DNA from: Lentzea aerocolonigenes
GTDB taxonomy: Bacteria; Actinomycetota; Actinomycetes; Mycobacteriales; Pseudonocardiaceae
Length of the DNA: 45,464 nucleotides
Assembly: GCF_000955955.1 (NCBI RefSeq)
Contig: NZ_JYJG01000153.1
Coordinates: 1 to 45,464, forward strand
Reading direction: 5' to 3'
The number at the start of each line of letters is the position of its first letter. The first letter of the stretch is position 1. Below are positions 1 through 8,394 of the stretch, in pieces. A program made the position numbers and the translations under genes. The notes beneath the pieces were generated by a model. That model made no database searches. It was given only the letters and a program-made list of their open reading frames with translations, and had not been told where the DNA came from.

Positions 1-709
1 ACACCGAGCTCTGCTCCACCGCGGCACCGGACTTGTGCACGCTGGTGACTACCACGTCGGCGCCCGCGTCCATGCCCCACGGCGGCAGGTCGTCGTGGAA
101 CGGCAGATGCGCGCCCCACGCCTCGTCGACGATCAGCGGTTTGCCGAACTCGTGGCACACCTCGGCGATCGCGGCGATGTCACCACACGTGCCGTAGTCG
201 TTGGGGGTCACCAGCAGCATGCCCTTGGCCTCGGGCTCGGCCTCGAACAGCTTCCGCACCTCGTCCGCGCCCGGCGGATGGGACAGGTGGCGCTCGGCGT
301 CCCAGTGCGGCGACAACCACACGGGGGAGACGCCGCTGAGGATGAGGGCGGAGGTGACCGACTTGTGGGCGTGGCGCGGCACGATGATCTTCTCGTGCGG
401 CCCCGCGACGGACAGCATGGCGCTCTTGACCGACAGCGAGCTGCCGCACGTGGAGAAGAACGCCTGCTCCGCGCCCACCGCCTCGGCCATCAGCTGCTGG
501 GCCTGCTCGATCACGCCCTGCCGGTTGAGCCGGTCGTCGAGGCCGTTGACCGAGATGACGTCGGCGGCGAACACCGCTTCGCCCAGGATCTCCAGCACGC
601 GGGGGTCCACACCGCGGCCCTGGCGGTGTCCAGGCGGGTTGAACGGTGTGAAGCCGCACGCCCGGAACACCTGCAACGCTTCCAGTACCGGTGCCCTGTT
701 CTGGTCCAT
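1..709 (-). CDS. Orn/Lys/Arg decarboxylase-family PLP enzyme (partial, C-terminus beyond window)
   Basis: Fold-type I PLP enzyme that probably decarboxylates a basic amino acid in the cytoplasm. The visible 236 residues start at the ATG at 709 and run off the left edge. Motifs seen: FNPPGH near residue 24, DVISVNGLDD near 50, a glycine/serine-rich FSTCGSS loop near 85, HAHKS near 113, the cofactor-aspartate stretch IVDEAWGAHLPFH (193-205), and SVHKSGA near 223, whose Lys226 should form the Schiff base. These are hallmarks of the Orn/Lys/Arg decarboxylase major domain (speA/ldc/cad type), but substrate specificity cannot be read from this part. No good Shine-Dalgarno is visible before the ATG, and no other in-frame start exists before the neighbouring SDR stop, so the start is fairly secure. 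It lies 62 bp downstream of the SDR gene on the same strand. Confidence 0.85.
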   Translation of the reverse strand, partial: MDQNRAPVLEALQVFRACGFTPFNPPGHRQGRGVDPRVLEILGEAVFAADVISVNGLDDRLNRQGVIEQAQQLMAEAVGAEQAFFSTCGSSLSVKSAMLSVAGPHEKIIVPRHAHKSVTSALILSGVSPVWLSPHWDAERHLSHPPGADEVRKLFEAEPEAKGMLLVTPNDYGTCGDIAAIAEVCHEFGKPLIVDEAWGAHLPFHDDLPPWGMDAGADVVVTSVHKSGAAVEQSSV

Positions 710-771
710 GCAGGAGAGTTGCCGGGACGAGGCGCCTTCAATCCGATCTCCGGATGCATCAGCCGTCGGTG

Positions 772-1671
772 TCAGGTGAGCAGCTGGCCGCCGGTGACGC
801 CGAGGACCTCGCCGGTGATGTAGCTGGACTCCTGCGAGGCGAAGAAGACGAAGACAGGCGCCAGCTCGGCGGGCTGCGCGGCACGGCCCATCGGTGTCTG
901 CGCACCGAAGTCGTCGACCTTCTCCGCGGGCATCGTCGCCGGGATCAGCGGTGTCCACACAGGACCGGGCGCGACGGAGTTGACCCTGATGCCCTTGCCG
1001 ATCAGGTCGGCCGACAGCGCCTTGGAGAAGTTCACGATGGCGGCTTTGGTGGCCGCGTAGTCCATCAGCTCTGGCGACGGCATGAAGGCCTGGATCGACG
1101 AGGTGTTGATGATCGCGGAGCCGGGGCGCATGAGCGGCACCGCTGCCTTGCACAGCCAGAACATCGCGTAGATGTTGGTCTTGAACACCCGGTCGAACTG
1201 CTCGCTGCCGATGCCGAGCAGGCCGTCGCTCTGCGCCATCTGGTACGCCGCGTTGTTCACCAGGACGTCGATGCGCCCGAACTCCTCCTCGGCGCGCTTG
1301 ACCAGCTCGCGGCACGCGTCCTCGGTGCGCAGGTCACCGGGCACCAGCACGGCCTGCCGACCGGCGTCGCGCACGAGCTCGGCGGTGCGTTCGGCGTCGG
1401 CCTGTTCCTCTTCCAGGTACGAGAGCAGCACGTCGGCGCCTTCGCGGGCGAACGCCAGTGCCGCGGCCCGGCCGATGCCGGAGTCACCGCCGGTGATCAC
1501 GGCTTTGGTGTCGGGCAGGCGGTCGCTGCCGCGGTAGGTGCGCTCACCGTGGTCGGGCTCAGGACCCATGTGCCGGTCGGTGCCGGGATGCGACTGCTCC
1601 TGGCCGTCCTGGTGACGGGGGCGCGGGTACTGCTCCCGCGGGTCCTGGCGCGTGTACTGGTCTGCGGACAT
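772..1671 (-). CDS. SDR family oxidoreductase, stress-protein (YhxC/GSP39-like) type
   Basis: Classical short-chain dehydrogenase of 299 residues using NAD(P). It has the cofactor loop TGGDSGIGR, NNAA, a serine in the TSSI strand, and the catalytic YAATK (Tyr-x3-Lys). It carries the hydrophilic, His/Gln/Arg-rich N-terminal extension of about 50 residues that distinguishes the YhxC/YghA/GSP39 group from housekeeping SDRs. Members of that group are usually general-stress or desiccation proteins; the physiological substrate is unknown. I chose the ATG at 1671 because ACGAGG sits about 8 nt upstream; a GTG three codons earlier (1680) is possible. It lies directly downstream of recQ on the same strand, with a 24 bp gap. 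Confidence 0.88.
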   Translation of the reverse strand: MSADQYTRQDPREQYPRPRHQDGQEQSHPGTDRHMGPEPDHGERTYRGSDRLPDTKAVITGGDSGIGRAAALAFAREGADVLLSYLEEEQADAERTAELVRDAGRQAVLVPGDLRTEDACRELVKRAEEEFGRIDVLVNNAAYQMAQSDGLLGIGSEQFDRVFKTNIYAMFWLCKAAVPLMRPGSAIINTSSIQAFMPSPELMDYAATKAAIVNFSKALSADLIGKGIRVNSVAPGPVWTPLIPATMPAEKVDDFGAQTPMGRAAQPAELAPVFVFFASQESSYITGEVLGVTGGQLLT

Positions 1672-1695
1672 CTGTGGCACCTCGTGACGACGGGA

Positions 1696-3345
1696 CTACG
1701 GCATCGCAGGTGTTCCCGCGTGGCCGTCGTTCAACCGCGAGAGCACTCCGGTGTCGCGGACGGCGGTGAGGGAGAGCGTCTTGTAGCCGACGTCGTCGAA
1801 CAGCACCATCAACCGGTCAGTCTCGTGGTGCACGACCGTGCCGCGACCCCATTGTTCGTGCCGCACAACGGAGTTCGGCGGGTACTCGCTGGTCTGCGGG
1901 CTGTCGTCCGGCACGCCCTCGTCGCAGGTGTCGCAGTGGCCGCACGGCCGGCCGAGCTCCTGGCCGAAGTAGCCGAGCAGAAACCGCCTCCGGCAGTCAC
2001 GTGTCTCGGCGTACCGGCGCATCACTTCCACGCGCGACCGGTCTCGTCTCTCCTGTCTGCCGGCCTCCTCGGCCACGGCCGCGACGGCTTTCGCAGGTGG
2101 GGGAGCGTTCTCCTCGTACCGCACCCGATCGTGGCATGTTCGCACGACTTCCGCGCTCTCCAGCAGGTTCACGACACCGGTGACCTTCCTGCGGGAGCGG
2201 TCCAGCCGCCGCGCCAGGTCGGTGATCGCGATGCCCGCACGGCGGCGACGCACGGCGGCGGCGACCTCGCGCACGCACTCGCGGTCCAGCGTCCGGGAGG
2301 TCAGGAACCGTTGCAGGCCTTGGTCTTCCGGGCGGTGGAAGAGGATCACCTCGGCGGGTTCCCCGTCCCGCCCCGCCCGGCCGATCTCCTGGTAGTACGC
2401 GTCCAGCGAGCCGGGTGTCGCGGCATGCGCCACGAACCGCACGTCCGGCTTGTCGATGCCCATGCCGAACGCGGACGTGGCCGCGACGACGCGCAGCTCA
2501 CCCCGCATGAAGCCGTCCTGCACCCGTCTTCGCTCAGGCGCCTTCATCCCGGCGTGGAACGGCGCCGCGGCCACATCCCGCGCGGCCAGGTCCGCGGCGT
2601 ACCGCTCGGCGTCCTTGCGGGTGGGCACGTACAGCAGGCCGGGCCCGGTGCGGTCCGCGACCCAGTCGGTGACGGCCCGCCTGCGCTCGTCGTCGTCGGT
2701 GCAGAACCGCGCGGCGAGGTGCAGGTTGGGCCGGTCGAACCCGGCGACGATCACGGCCGCGTCGCGCAGGCCGAGGTGCTCGACGATGTCCGCCCGGACC
2801 GGACCGCTCGCGGTGGCGGTGAGGGCGAGCACGGGCGGATGTCCCAGCCGCTCGACCACGTGCCGCAGCCGGAGGTAGTCGGGCCGGAAGTCGTGGCCCC
2901 ACGCCGACACGCAGTGGGCTTCGTCCACCACGAACAACGAAGGTCTCGCCCGGTGCAACCGTTGCAGCGTGCCGGCGTTCGCGAGCTGTTCGGGGGAGAG
3001 GAAGAGATACTCCGTCCTGGCCTCACCGAACGCCTGCCACGCTGCTTCGTTGTCCCCGGCCGACTGCGCGGAGTTGATCGCGGCAGCCGGCGGCGCGCCG
3101 GTGTCGCGCAGGGAGGTGACCTGGTCGCGTTGCAAGGCGATCAGCGGAGACACGACCACGGTGGGGCCGTCGAGCAGGATCGCCGGTACCTGGTAGATGG
3201 CCGACTTCCCGGCACCTGTCGGCATGACGACCAGCACGTCGCGGCCGTCGAGGAGGCGCCGCATGCCGAGCAGCTGCTCCTGGCGCAGTTCGGTCCAGCC
3301 GAACACCTCCTCGGCCGTCCGGAGAAGGCGTTCGCTATCCGGCAT
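1696..3345 (-). CDS. recQ: RecQ-family ATP-dependent DNA helicase
   Basis: 3'-5' superfamily 2 DNA helicase of 549 residues, presumably acting in recombinational repair. Visible motifs: Walker A MPTGAGKSA near residue 41, DEAH box VVDEAHCVSAWGHDFR near 140-155, motif III ALTATA, motif V ATSAFGMGIDKPDVR and motif VI QEIGRAGRDG. The RecQ zinc-binding Cys cluster follows (CRRRFLLGYFG...CGHCDTC). After it comes a short C-terminal domain with a WGRGTVV...VLFDDVGYKTL pattern that resembles the DUF3553/Tudor-like tail found in UvrD/RecQ proteins; no HRDC domain is apparent. The gene overlaps the 3' end of the upstream hydrolase by 11 bp, which suggests co-transcription. Confidence 0.93.
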   Translation of the reverse strand: MPDSERLLRTAEEVFGWTELRQEQLLGMRRLLDGRDVLVVMPTGAGKSAIYQVPAILLDGPTVVVSPLIALQRDQVTSLRDTGAPPAAAINSAQSAGDNEAAWQAFGEARTEYLFLSPEQLANAGTLQRLHRARPSLFVVDEAHCVSAWGHDFRPDYLRLRHVVERLGHPPVLALTATASGPVRADIVEHLGLRDAAVIVAGFDRPNLHLAARFCTDDDERRRAVTDWVADRTGPGLLYVPTRKDAERYAADLAARDVAAAPFHAGMKAPERRRVQDGFMRGELRVVAATSAFGMGIDKPDVRFVAHAATPGSLDAYYQEIGRAGRDGEPAEVILFHRPEDQGLQRFLTSRTLDRECVREVAAAVRRRRAGIAITDLARRLDRSRRKVTGVVNLLESAEVVRTCHDRVRYEENAPPPAKAVAAVAEEAGRQERRDRSRVEVMRRYAETRDCRRRFLLGYFGQELGRPCGHCDTCDEGVPDDSPQTSEYPPNSVVRHEQWGRGTVVHHETDRLMVLFDDVGYKTLSLTAVRDTGVLSRLNDGHAGTPAMP

Positions 3346-4096
3346 CGCGCAGGTCGAACCGTTCGGCCGCCCACGCGGCCAGGCGCGGCCGCAGGGCGAC
3401 GTACACGTCCGGGTCCAGTCCCATCCCGGTGTGGGTGCTGTGCACCTCCACGCACTCGGCGGACGGGTCGAGGCTCAGCTCCCACGGCACGATGCCGTCC
3501 GACTTGGAGTACACCGACACCGCGGGCATCTCCAGCGGCGCGGTGGCCGCGGCGACGTTGTCCTCGAAGCAGGTGCCCGACAGGCAGTCGGTGTCCATCA
3601 GACCGGGCACACCGAGCGCGGCCAGCCCCGCCAGCGCCCTGGCCGCGAGCAGCACGTGCGGGTGGGCGCCCATCGGGTCGAGCACCGGGCTGCCCAGCAT
3701 CACCAGGCCGCACACCAGGTCAGGACGGCGAGCGGCGGCCAGCCGGGCGAGTCCGCCGCCGCGGCTCTGGCCCAGCAGCACCACCGGCCCGCCGGTGGTC
3801 TCGACGTGCTCCTCCAGGCGTTGTTCGATGCGGTCCACCAGCTCGGAGGTGCAGCCCACGTTGAACCCGACGCCAGCGCCCACCGGCACGTAGCCGCGGT
3901 CGCGCAACCAGGTCGTGGCGAAGGTGAGGCTGAAGTCGCTCGCACCGAAACCGGGCACCAGCACCACCCCGAGTCCCGCGCCTTCCCGGGGATCCGCGTT
4001 ACGCCACACCGGATGGCGCAGCAGGCGGGGAATCGTGAGGGCGGCCAAGGCGACGTGCTCACGTGCCAGCGACCGCAGTTGTCCTGCAGCACTCAT
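3335..4096 (-). CDS. Alpha/beta hydrolase
   Basis: Cytoplasmic alpha/beta-hydrolase fold protein of about 253 residues. It shows the oxyanion-loop strand VVLVPGFGAS, the nucleophile elbow GQSRGGG (Ser), an acidic residue in YSKSDGIVPWE and a C-terminal His in HSTHTGMG, so a complete Ser-Asp-His triad can be proposed. Its general look is that of esterase/lipase-like hydrolases; the substrate is unknown. The open frame extends to 4213 but contains ATGs at 4114, 4102 and 4096. I prefer 4096 because GCGGAGAG precedes it at good spacing and upstream residues look non-coding. It overlaps recQ by 11 bp. Confidence 0.8.
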   Translation of the reverse strand: MSAAGQLRSLAREHVALAALTIPRLLRHPVWRNADPREGAGLGVVLVPGFGASDFSLTFATTWLRDRGYVPVGAGVGFNVGCTSELVDRIEQRLEEHVETTGGPVVLLGQSRGGGLARLAAARRPDLVCGLVMLGSPVLDPMGAHPHVLLAARALAGLAALGVPGLMDTDCLSGTCFEDNVAAATAPLEMPAVSVYSKSDGIVPWELSLDPSAECVEVHSTHTGMGLDPDVYVALRPRLAAWAAERFDLRDAG

Positions 4097-4170
4097 CGTC
4101 ATCTCTCCGCTCATTCCGTCCAGGTGCAGAGGAATTAGCCCGCCAGAGCGTGGGCAAACGCGGAGCAGAG

Positions 4171-4404
4171 TCACGTTTGGCGTGCCGCGAGCCGGACGCC
4201 GCTGCGCGGGCACGGTTCGCCGGGGCAGCGGTGCCCGGTGTGCGGATCACCGGCGCCCTGCGGCACGAGGTCCCGGGCGCCGATCGCGCGGTCGAGGAAC
4301 CGCCGCGGGTCGAACCGGTGCGGGTCCGTCCACAAGCGACTGTCGTGGTCCTGGCCGGCCTTCGCCGGGTGCGGACTGACCGGTGTGGGCTTCAGCGTGG
4401 TCAT
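4171..4404 (-). pseudogene. Remnant of a CYP152-type cytochrome P450 (peroxygenase) gene
   Basis: A 77-residue frame starting at ATG 4404, with AAAGGGG just upstream. After about 20 unremarkable residues it reads DSRLWTDPHRFDPRRFLDR, then DLVPQGAGDPHTGHRCPGE. That is the meander and heme-ligand region of H2O2-dependent fatty acid hydroxylases (CYP152, BSbeta-like), with the proximal Cys in HRCPGE intact. Known family members are about 400-430 residues, so more than 300 residues of the N-terminal body are missing. After CPGE the frame stops looking P450-like and ends about 14 residues later. It cannot fold as a P450. The retained start and RBS suggest an internal deletion rather than simple 5' loss. 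Confidence 0.72.
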
Positions 4405-4449
4405 GGTCCCCTTTCGGCACCGCACGGCAGGTGCCGCGCAGCGCCGGGA

Positions 4450-5646
4450 CTACCCCGCGGAATCCGCGTGACACCGGCCAGAGCGCGTCCGTCCGGACGA
4501 AGCCGAGCCAGCCCGTGCGTAGACGCGCAGGACGTCCTCGGCCACGCGGCTCCAGGAGTACCGCGCGGTGACCCTGTCCCGGCCCGCCACCGCGAACTCG
4601 TTGCGCAATGTGTCGTCCAGCAGGAGCGAGCGCAGCGCCCGTGACAGGCTCTCCGGTTCTCCTGGCGGCACGAGCAGACCGGTCACGCCGTTCACGACGA
4701 GATCAGCCGGCGCACCGGCAGCCTTGGCGACGACCGGCACACCGCACGCCATCGCTTCGAGCGCCACCGCGCCGGACTCGTGCGACGTCGCGCAGACGAC
4801 GGCATCGGCCGATCGCAACAGAGCGGGCATCGCGGAGTGCGCCACCGCACCGGCGAACACGACCCGGTCGCCGACGCCGAGGTTCTCAGCGTGTTCCCGC
4901 AACTTCGTGACCTCTGGATCGTCGTGCAGCCGTCCGCTCTCCGGACGTCCGGCGATCACCAGCTCGGCATCGTCGAGACCGGACAACGCCGTGATGACGG
5001 CCTCGATGTCCCGGTACTGCGGCGACGGAGCCGCAGTGACCACGCGGTACGACTGGTCGCGTTCTGCTCGGGGACCTTCGGGTGTGAACTGGTCGATGTC
5101 GACGCCGACGGGCACGACGGAGATCTTCGCCCGGTCCACTCCTGCCTTGATCAGCTCGGCCATCTCGCCGGAACTGGCCGCCGCGACGTGGGCGGCTTCT
5201 CTCCCGACCAGCACCTCGATCCGGCGGCGTTCTCGCGGTCCGGTGTCGCCGGCCCGCTCGGCCGCGGCCAGCGAGTGGAACGTCTGCACCACCGGAACTC
5301 GGGCCCGCCGCCCGCCGAGCACGCCGACCATGCCGGACATCCACCCGTGCCCGTGCACGACGTCCGGCCGGGACGTCGCCCATTCCCGCAACAGGAACGA
5401 GATGAAGTCACCGGTGTGAGGCAACGCCTGCTCGTCCGCGAGAGGTGTCGCCGGCCCGGCAGGTACGTGCACCACCTCGTAGCCGCGATCTGTGCGCATC
5501 CGGCCCGGCACGTCCGGGGCTTCCCTGCGGGTGTACACGGTCACGTCGTGCCCATGTCTGGTCAAAGCGGACGAGAGTTCGGCGACGTGCGTACCCCGTG
5601 CTTCGTCCAGCGGGCTCGCGTGAGCGGACACCATCGCGATCCTCAT
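4450..5646 (-). CDS. Glycosyltransferase family 4 protein (GT-B fold)
   Basis: Retaining GT-B glycosyltransferase of 398 residues, similar in style to MshA and other GT4 enzymes. The N-terminal half has the loop SPLDEARGTHVAEL, as in sugar-nucleotide/acceptor GT4 enzymes, then HGHGWMSG and HSLA. The C-terminal half has the ESGAVALEAMACGVPVVA nucleotide-sugar site (E-x7-E) and the NGVTGLLVPPGE segment. Donor and acceptor cannot be deduced. The start is ATG 5646, preceded by CTGGAG at 7 nt; the frame is open further upstream but without RBS. The last about 15 residues are low complexity. It lies alone between a P450 remnant and a decayed stretch. Confidence 0.88.
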   Translation of the reverse strand: MRIAMVSAHASPLDEARGTHVAELSSALTRHGHDVTVYTRREAPDVPGRMRTDRGYEVVHVPAGPATPLADEQALPHTGDFISFLLREWATSRPDVVHGHGWMSGMVGVLGGRRARVPVVQTFHSLAAAERAGDTGPRERRRIEVLVGREAAHVAAASSGEMAELIKAGVDRAKISVVPVGVDIDQFTPEGPRAERDQSYRVVTAAPSPQYRDIEAVITALSGLDDAELVIAGRPESGRLHDDPEVTKLREHAENLGVGDRVVFAGAVAHSAMPALLRSADAVVCATSHESGAVALEAMACGVPVVAKAAGAPADLVVNGVTGLLVPPGEPESLSRALRSLLLDDTLRNEFAVAGRDRVTARYSWSRVAEDVLRVYARAGSASSGRTRSGRCHADSAG

Positions 5647-5978
5647 GATCACTCCAGTTGACGGGTTCGACAAGCTCGTTGCGAGCTGCTTGGTCAACTC
5701 GGAGTCACCGGTCGCTGCTGTGGATCACCCGAGTACCCGCACCAGAGCTGCGGGAAACCCTGCGGCCGGGCGCCCCGCCGCTGCCTGCCCATTCGGTGAA
5801 GGCACCGACGCTGCTGGGCGAGGAGATCACGCCGGACGGGGCGTGCCGCTGCAGCCGTTGGTCCGCATGCCCGAGGCTCCCACCGCCACCGTGACACCGT
5901 TGCACGACAACCCGGCCGGTTGAACGGGGAGGTCCTTGAGCACTTGTGCCGCACGCCGCGGCGGCGCGAAGCTGTCTT
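5647..5978 (+). other. Stretch without an intact gene; fragments of coding-like frame
   Basis: About 330 bp between two convincing genes. On the plus strand, roughly 5730-5860 has strong third-position GC in one frame (reading PELRETLRPGAPPLPAHS and then LLGEEITPDGA). That frame then loses codon bias and stops near 5894. A second frame picks up with a short plausible tail (MPEAPTATVTPLHDNPAG) that stops at 5923. This looks like a frame-shifted, decayed small gene. I recognise no family and see no usable start with a Shine-Dalgarno. Confidence 0.3.
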
Positions 5979-6160
5979 ATGGCGTCCGAGGAGCGGGCAG
6001 CGTCGAGGGTGCGCGGAACGGCGGAGCGCATCCGCGAGCTGGAAACGCGCCGGGCCCAGCTCGGCACGCGCGCCCGCAGAGCGTCGACGACAGGAGACGC
6101 CGAAACGGCTGCGGCCGCGCTGACCTACGCCCTGCACCATGCGGCTCAGGCACGGGACAG
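5979..6160 (+). pseudogene. Coding-like helical segment, frame lost before the HATPase gene
   Basis: From ATG 5979 one frame reads about 60 residues with very high third-position GC and a charged, Ala/Arg/Glu-rich, probably alpha-helical sequence (AERIRELETRRAQLGTRAR, then TAAAALTYALHHAAQARD). At about 6155-6160 codon bias abruptly leaves this frame and appears in the next frame (+1), which is that of the downstream ATP-binding protein. Either a single-nucleotide indel split one longer gene in two, or a short helical gene overlaps the next and has lost its stop. The frame stays open far beyond without coding character. No family recognised. Confidence 0.35.
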
Positions 6161-6669
6161 TGGTCACCGGTCCCGCTCACGCCGAAGCTCTCCGCCGCAC
6201 ACCCATCCGCCGGTACGTGACGGTGTTCGCCGATCTCGAGGAGGCGCTGGCGAACGTCGATCGGCCGGCACCTCGCAGGCGCGCCTTCAGCGCGTTGCCT
6301 CACGATCTCAGCAGCCCGCACGGTGCCCGCCGGTTCGTGCGGCGGACGTGTGCGGAGTGGGGCCTGCCGGACGTGCTGGTGGACGACGCCGTGCACGTTG
6401 CCTCGGAGCTGGTCCAGAACACGATCCAGCACACGGGTTCCGAAGCACGCCTGCGCCTGGAGCTGCGGCACAACCTTCTCACCGTCGCGGTGGGCGACGA
6501 CGACCCGGCGCCGGTCGTGCTCGCCGATCCGGGACGCGATCCGATCCAGACGGGGAAAGGCCTGCGGATCGTCGCGCAGCTCCCGAAGACCTGGGGCTGC
6601 GTCGCGGACCAGAACGAACACCGCAAGACGGTGTGGGCGGTCCTGGTCACCTCAGGCCGCGGCAACTGA
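6139..6669 (+). CDS. RsbW-like ATP-binding protein (HATPase_c_2, anti-sigma/serine kinase type)
   Basis: Soluble single-domain GHKL ATPase. After about 45 poorly conserved residues, the domain begins at FSALPHDLSSPHGARRFVRRT. It has the N-box VASELVQNTIQHTG, which coordinates Mg-ATP, then a strand with VGDDDPAPV and the glycine-rich GKGLRIVAQL and WG segments. Actinomycetes carry dozens of such proteins; some are anti-sigma factors or anti-anti-sigma kinases and many have no known partner. No sigma or STAS gene is adjacent, but a GAF-ANTAR gene with a stress-type promoter lies 2 kb away. The start is uncertain: ATG 6139 has no Shine-Dalgarno, and coding bias in this frame begins only near 6155. 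GTGs at 6160, 6217 and 6223 are alternatives, or the true N-terminus was upstream before a frameshift. Confidence 0.78.
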   Translation: MRLRHGTVVTGPAHAEALRRTPIRRYVTVFADLEEALANVDRPAPRRRAFSALPHDLSSPHGARRFVRRTCAEWGLPDVLVDDAVHVASELVQNTIQHTGSEARLRLELRHNLLTVAVGDDDPAPVVLADPGRDPIQTGKGLRIVAQLPKTWGCVADQNEHRKTVWAVLVTSGRGN

Positions 6670-6736
6670 GCGCCTGGCCAGAAGTCGTGCTCGTCACTCG
6701 TCAAGCGATCCCGGGTCCGGGGGCCGCTGTCCCGGC

Positions 6737-7726
6737 TCACAGCAGAGCGACCACTCCATATGCGCCGGCGGCGACGATCGCGGAGGCGGGCAGGGTCAGC
6801 ACCCATCCCTTGGCGATGTCGCCGGCCACGGACCAACGCACCGCTGATCGACGGGTGGTCGCGCCGACACCCATGACTGCCGAGGTGATCACGTGCGTGG
6901 TGGAGATCGGGGCGTGGAACACGAACGCGGTCAGGTACAGCACGGAGGAGGCGGACAGTTCGGCGGCGAAGCCGTGCGGCGGGGTGAGGTGGAAGATGCG
7001 CCTGCCCAGAGTGCGCATGATGCGCAGGCCGCCCGCGTAGGTGCCGGCGGACAGAGCCAGCGCGCACGCCCCGATCACCCAGAACGGCACCGAGTAGCCG
7101 TCCTGGTTCATGGTCACCACCAGGGCGAGGACGATGACGCCCATGCTCTTCTGGGCGTCCTGCAGGCCGTGCCCCAGAGCGAGGCTCGCCGCGGAGAACA
7201 CCTGCGCGCGGCGCATCAGACGCCCGGCGCGGTGTGCGTTGGCGTTGCGGAAGGCCCACATGATCACCGTCATCAGCGCGTAGCCGAGCAGCAGGCCGAC
7301 GACGGGGGAGACCACCATCGGGATGACGACCTTCTCCAGCACGCCCGCCCAGTGCACGGTGGTGGCGGACGCCAGGGCCGCACCGACCAGACCGCCGACC
7401 AGGGCGTGCGAGGAGGAGGACGGCAGGCCGAAGTACCAGGTGATCAGGTTCCAGGTGATGGCGCCGACGAGTGCGGCGGTCACGACGTGCAGCGCGTCGT
7501 CGCCTGCCGGGGTGTCGATGATGCCCTTCGCGATGGTGACCGCGACGCCGGTGCCCAGCAGCGCGCCGACCAGGTTCATCACCGCCGCGAGCGCGAGTGC
7601 GGCGCGCAGGGTCAGCGCGCGGGTGGAGACCGCGGTGGCGATGGCGTTGGCCGCGTCGTGGAAGCCGTTCGTGAAGTCGAAGGCCAGCGCGAGCACCACC
7701 ACGACCACCAGTCCGGCGGTCAGCAT
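6737..7726 (-). CDS. pit: Inorganic phosphate transporter, PiT family
   Basis: Polytopic membrane protein of 329 residues that imports phosphate (as a metal-phosphate complex with H+ in bacterial homologues). It shows the PiT signatures in duplicated halves: FDFTNGFHDAANAIAT at residues 14-29 and the second-half ALGHGLQDAQKSMG. GLPSSSSHAL and the C-terminal PISTTHVITSAVMG are also present. Length is a little below the 330-420 typical of Actinobacteria. The ATG at 7726 overlaps the stop of the DUF47 gene (TGATG), so the pair is translationally coupled; residues upstream in the same frame belong to the DUF47 gene read out of frame. Confidence 0.93.
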   Translation of the reverse strand: MLTAGLVVVVVLALAFDFTNGFHDAANAIATAVSTRALTLRAALALAAVMNLVGALLGTGVAVTIAKGIIDTPAGDDALHVVTAALVGAITWNLITWYFGLPSSSSHALVGGLVGAALASATTVHWAGVLEKVVIPMVVSPVVGLLLGYALMTVIMWAFRNANAHRAGRLMRRAQVFSAASLALGHGLQDAQKSMGVIVLALVVTMNQDGYSVPFWVIGACALALSAGTYAGGLRIMRTLGRRIFHLTPPHGFAAELSASSVLYLTAFVFHAPISTTHVITSAVMGVGATTRRSAVRWSVAGDIAKGWVLTLPASAIVAAGAYGVVALL

Positions 7727-8346
7727 CACGCTTCCTTGACCGCGATCGTGTGCACGGCGTTCGCCACGTGCTCGAAGGCGTCGGCGGCGGCCTCCAGCTC
7801 GTCCACCACCTCCTTGAGCTTCATGACCTCCAGGGCGTCGCGCGAGCCGTTGAACAACTCCGACAACAGCCGCCGGTACACCTGGTCGGCCTCGTTCTCC
7901 AGCTGGTTGACCTCGACCCAGAACGCGGTCAGCTCCTGCGGCTCCTCCAGCCGCGGCATGGCCTCCGCGGTGAGCTGGGCGGCCCGGCACAACAGGTCGA
8001 CCTGCGCCGCGACACCGTCCGGCAGCTCACCCACCCGGTAGAGCGTCGCCAGGTCGACCGCGGCGTCCATGTGGTCGACGACATCGTCCAATCTGGACGC
8101 CAGCCGGTAGATGTCCTCCCGGTCGAACGGCGTGACGAACGACCGGTCCAGGTGCTCGATGATCGCGTGGGTGGCGTCGTCTCCCGCGTTCTCGAGCGCG
8201 TGCATCCGCGCGGCCATCTCCGCGCGCTGCTCGACAGGCGCGCGCACGAACTCGCGCAACAACTCGACGCTGGTGCCGATGTTCGCACCGATCTCGGAGA
8301 ACAGCTCGAAGAACCTCGCACCGGTGGGCTTGCGGCTGATGCGCAT
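7726..8346 (-). CDS. DUF47 family PhoU-like protein (Pit accessory/regulator)
   Basis: Helical cytoplasmic protein of 206 residues of the PhoU-like DUF47 family. It starts FFELFSEIGANIGTSVELL and contains the helix-bundle metal-binding stretches DREDIYRLASRLDDVVDHMD and ENEADQVYRRLLSELF, which carry the conserved Glu/Asp residues. In many bacteria it is encoded just upstream of pit and is thought to modulate Pit activity; that arrangement is exactly what is seen here. The start ATG 8346 has GAGGAAGGAAC about 8 nt upstream. Confidence 0.92.
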   Translation of the reverse strand: MRISRKPTGARFFELFSEIGANIGTSVELLREFVRAPVEQRAEMAARMHALENAGDDATHAIIEHLDRSFVTPFDREDIYRLASRLDDVVDHMDAAVDLATLYRVGELPDGVAAQVDLLCRAAQLTAEAMPRLEEPQELTAFWVEVNQLENEADQVYRRLLSELFNGSRDALEVMKLKEVVDELEAAADAFEHVANAVHTIAVKEA

Positions 8347-8394
8347 GCGGCTGTTCCTTCCTCGGCGCGCGAAATCGGGCGTCGGCAGCGGTCG

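Noticed and set aside
691..3864. Very long plus-strand open frame across the SDR, RecQ and hydrolase genes
   Set aside because: It is the antisense shadow of well-supported minus-strand genes; composition is Arg/His/Gly-rich with no domain.
6727..6760. Search for a terminator between the HATPase and Pit genes
   Set aside because: No stem longer than a few base pairs could be found in the 67-bp convergent gap.
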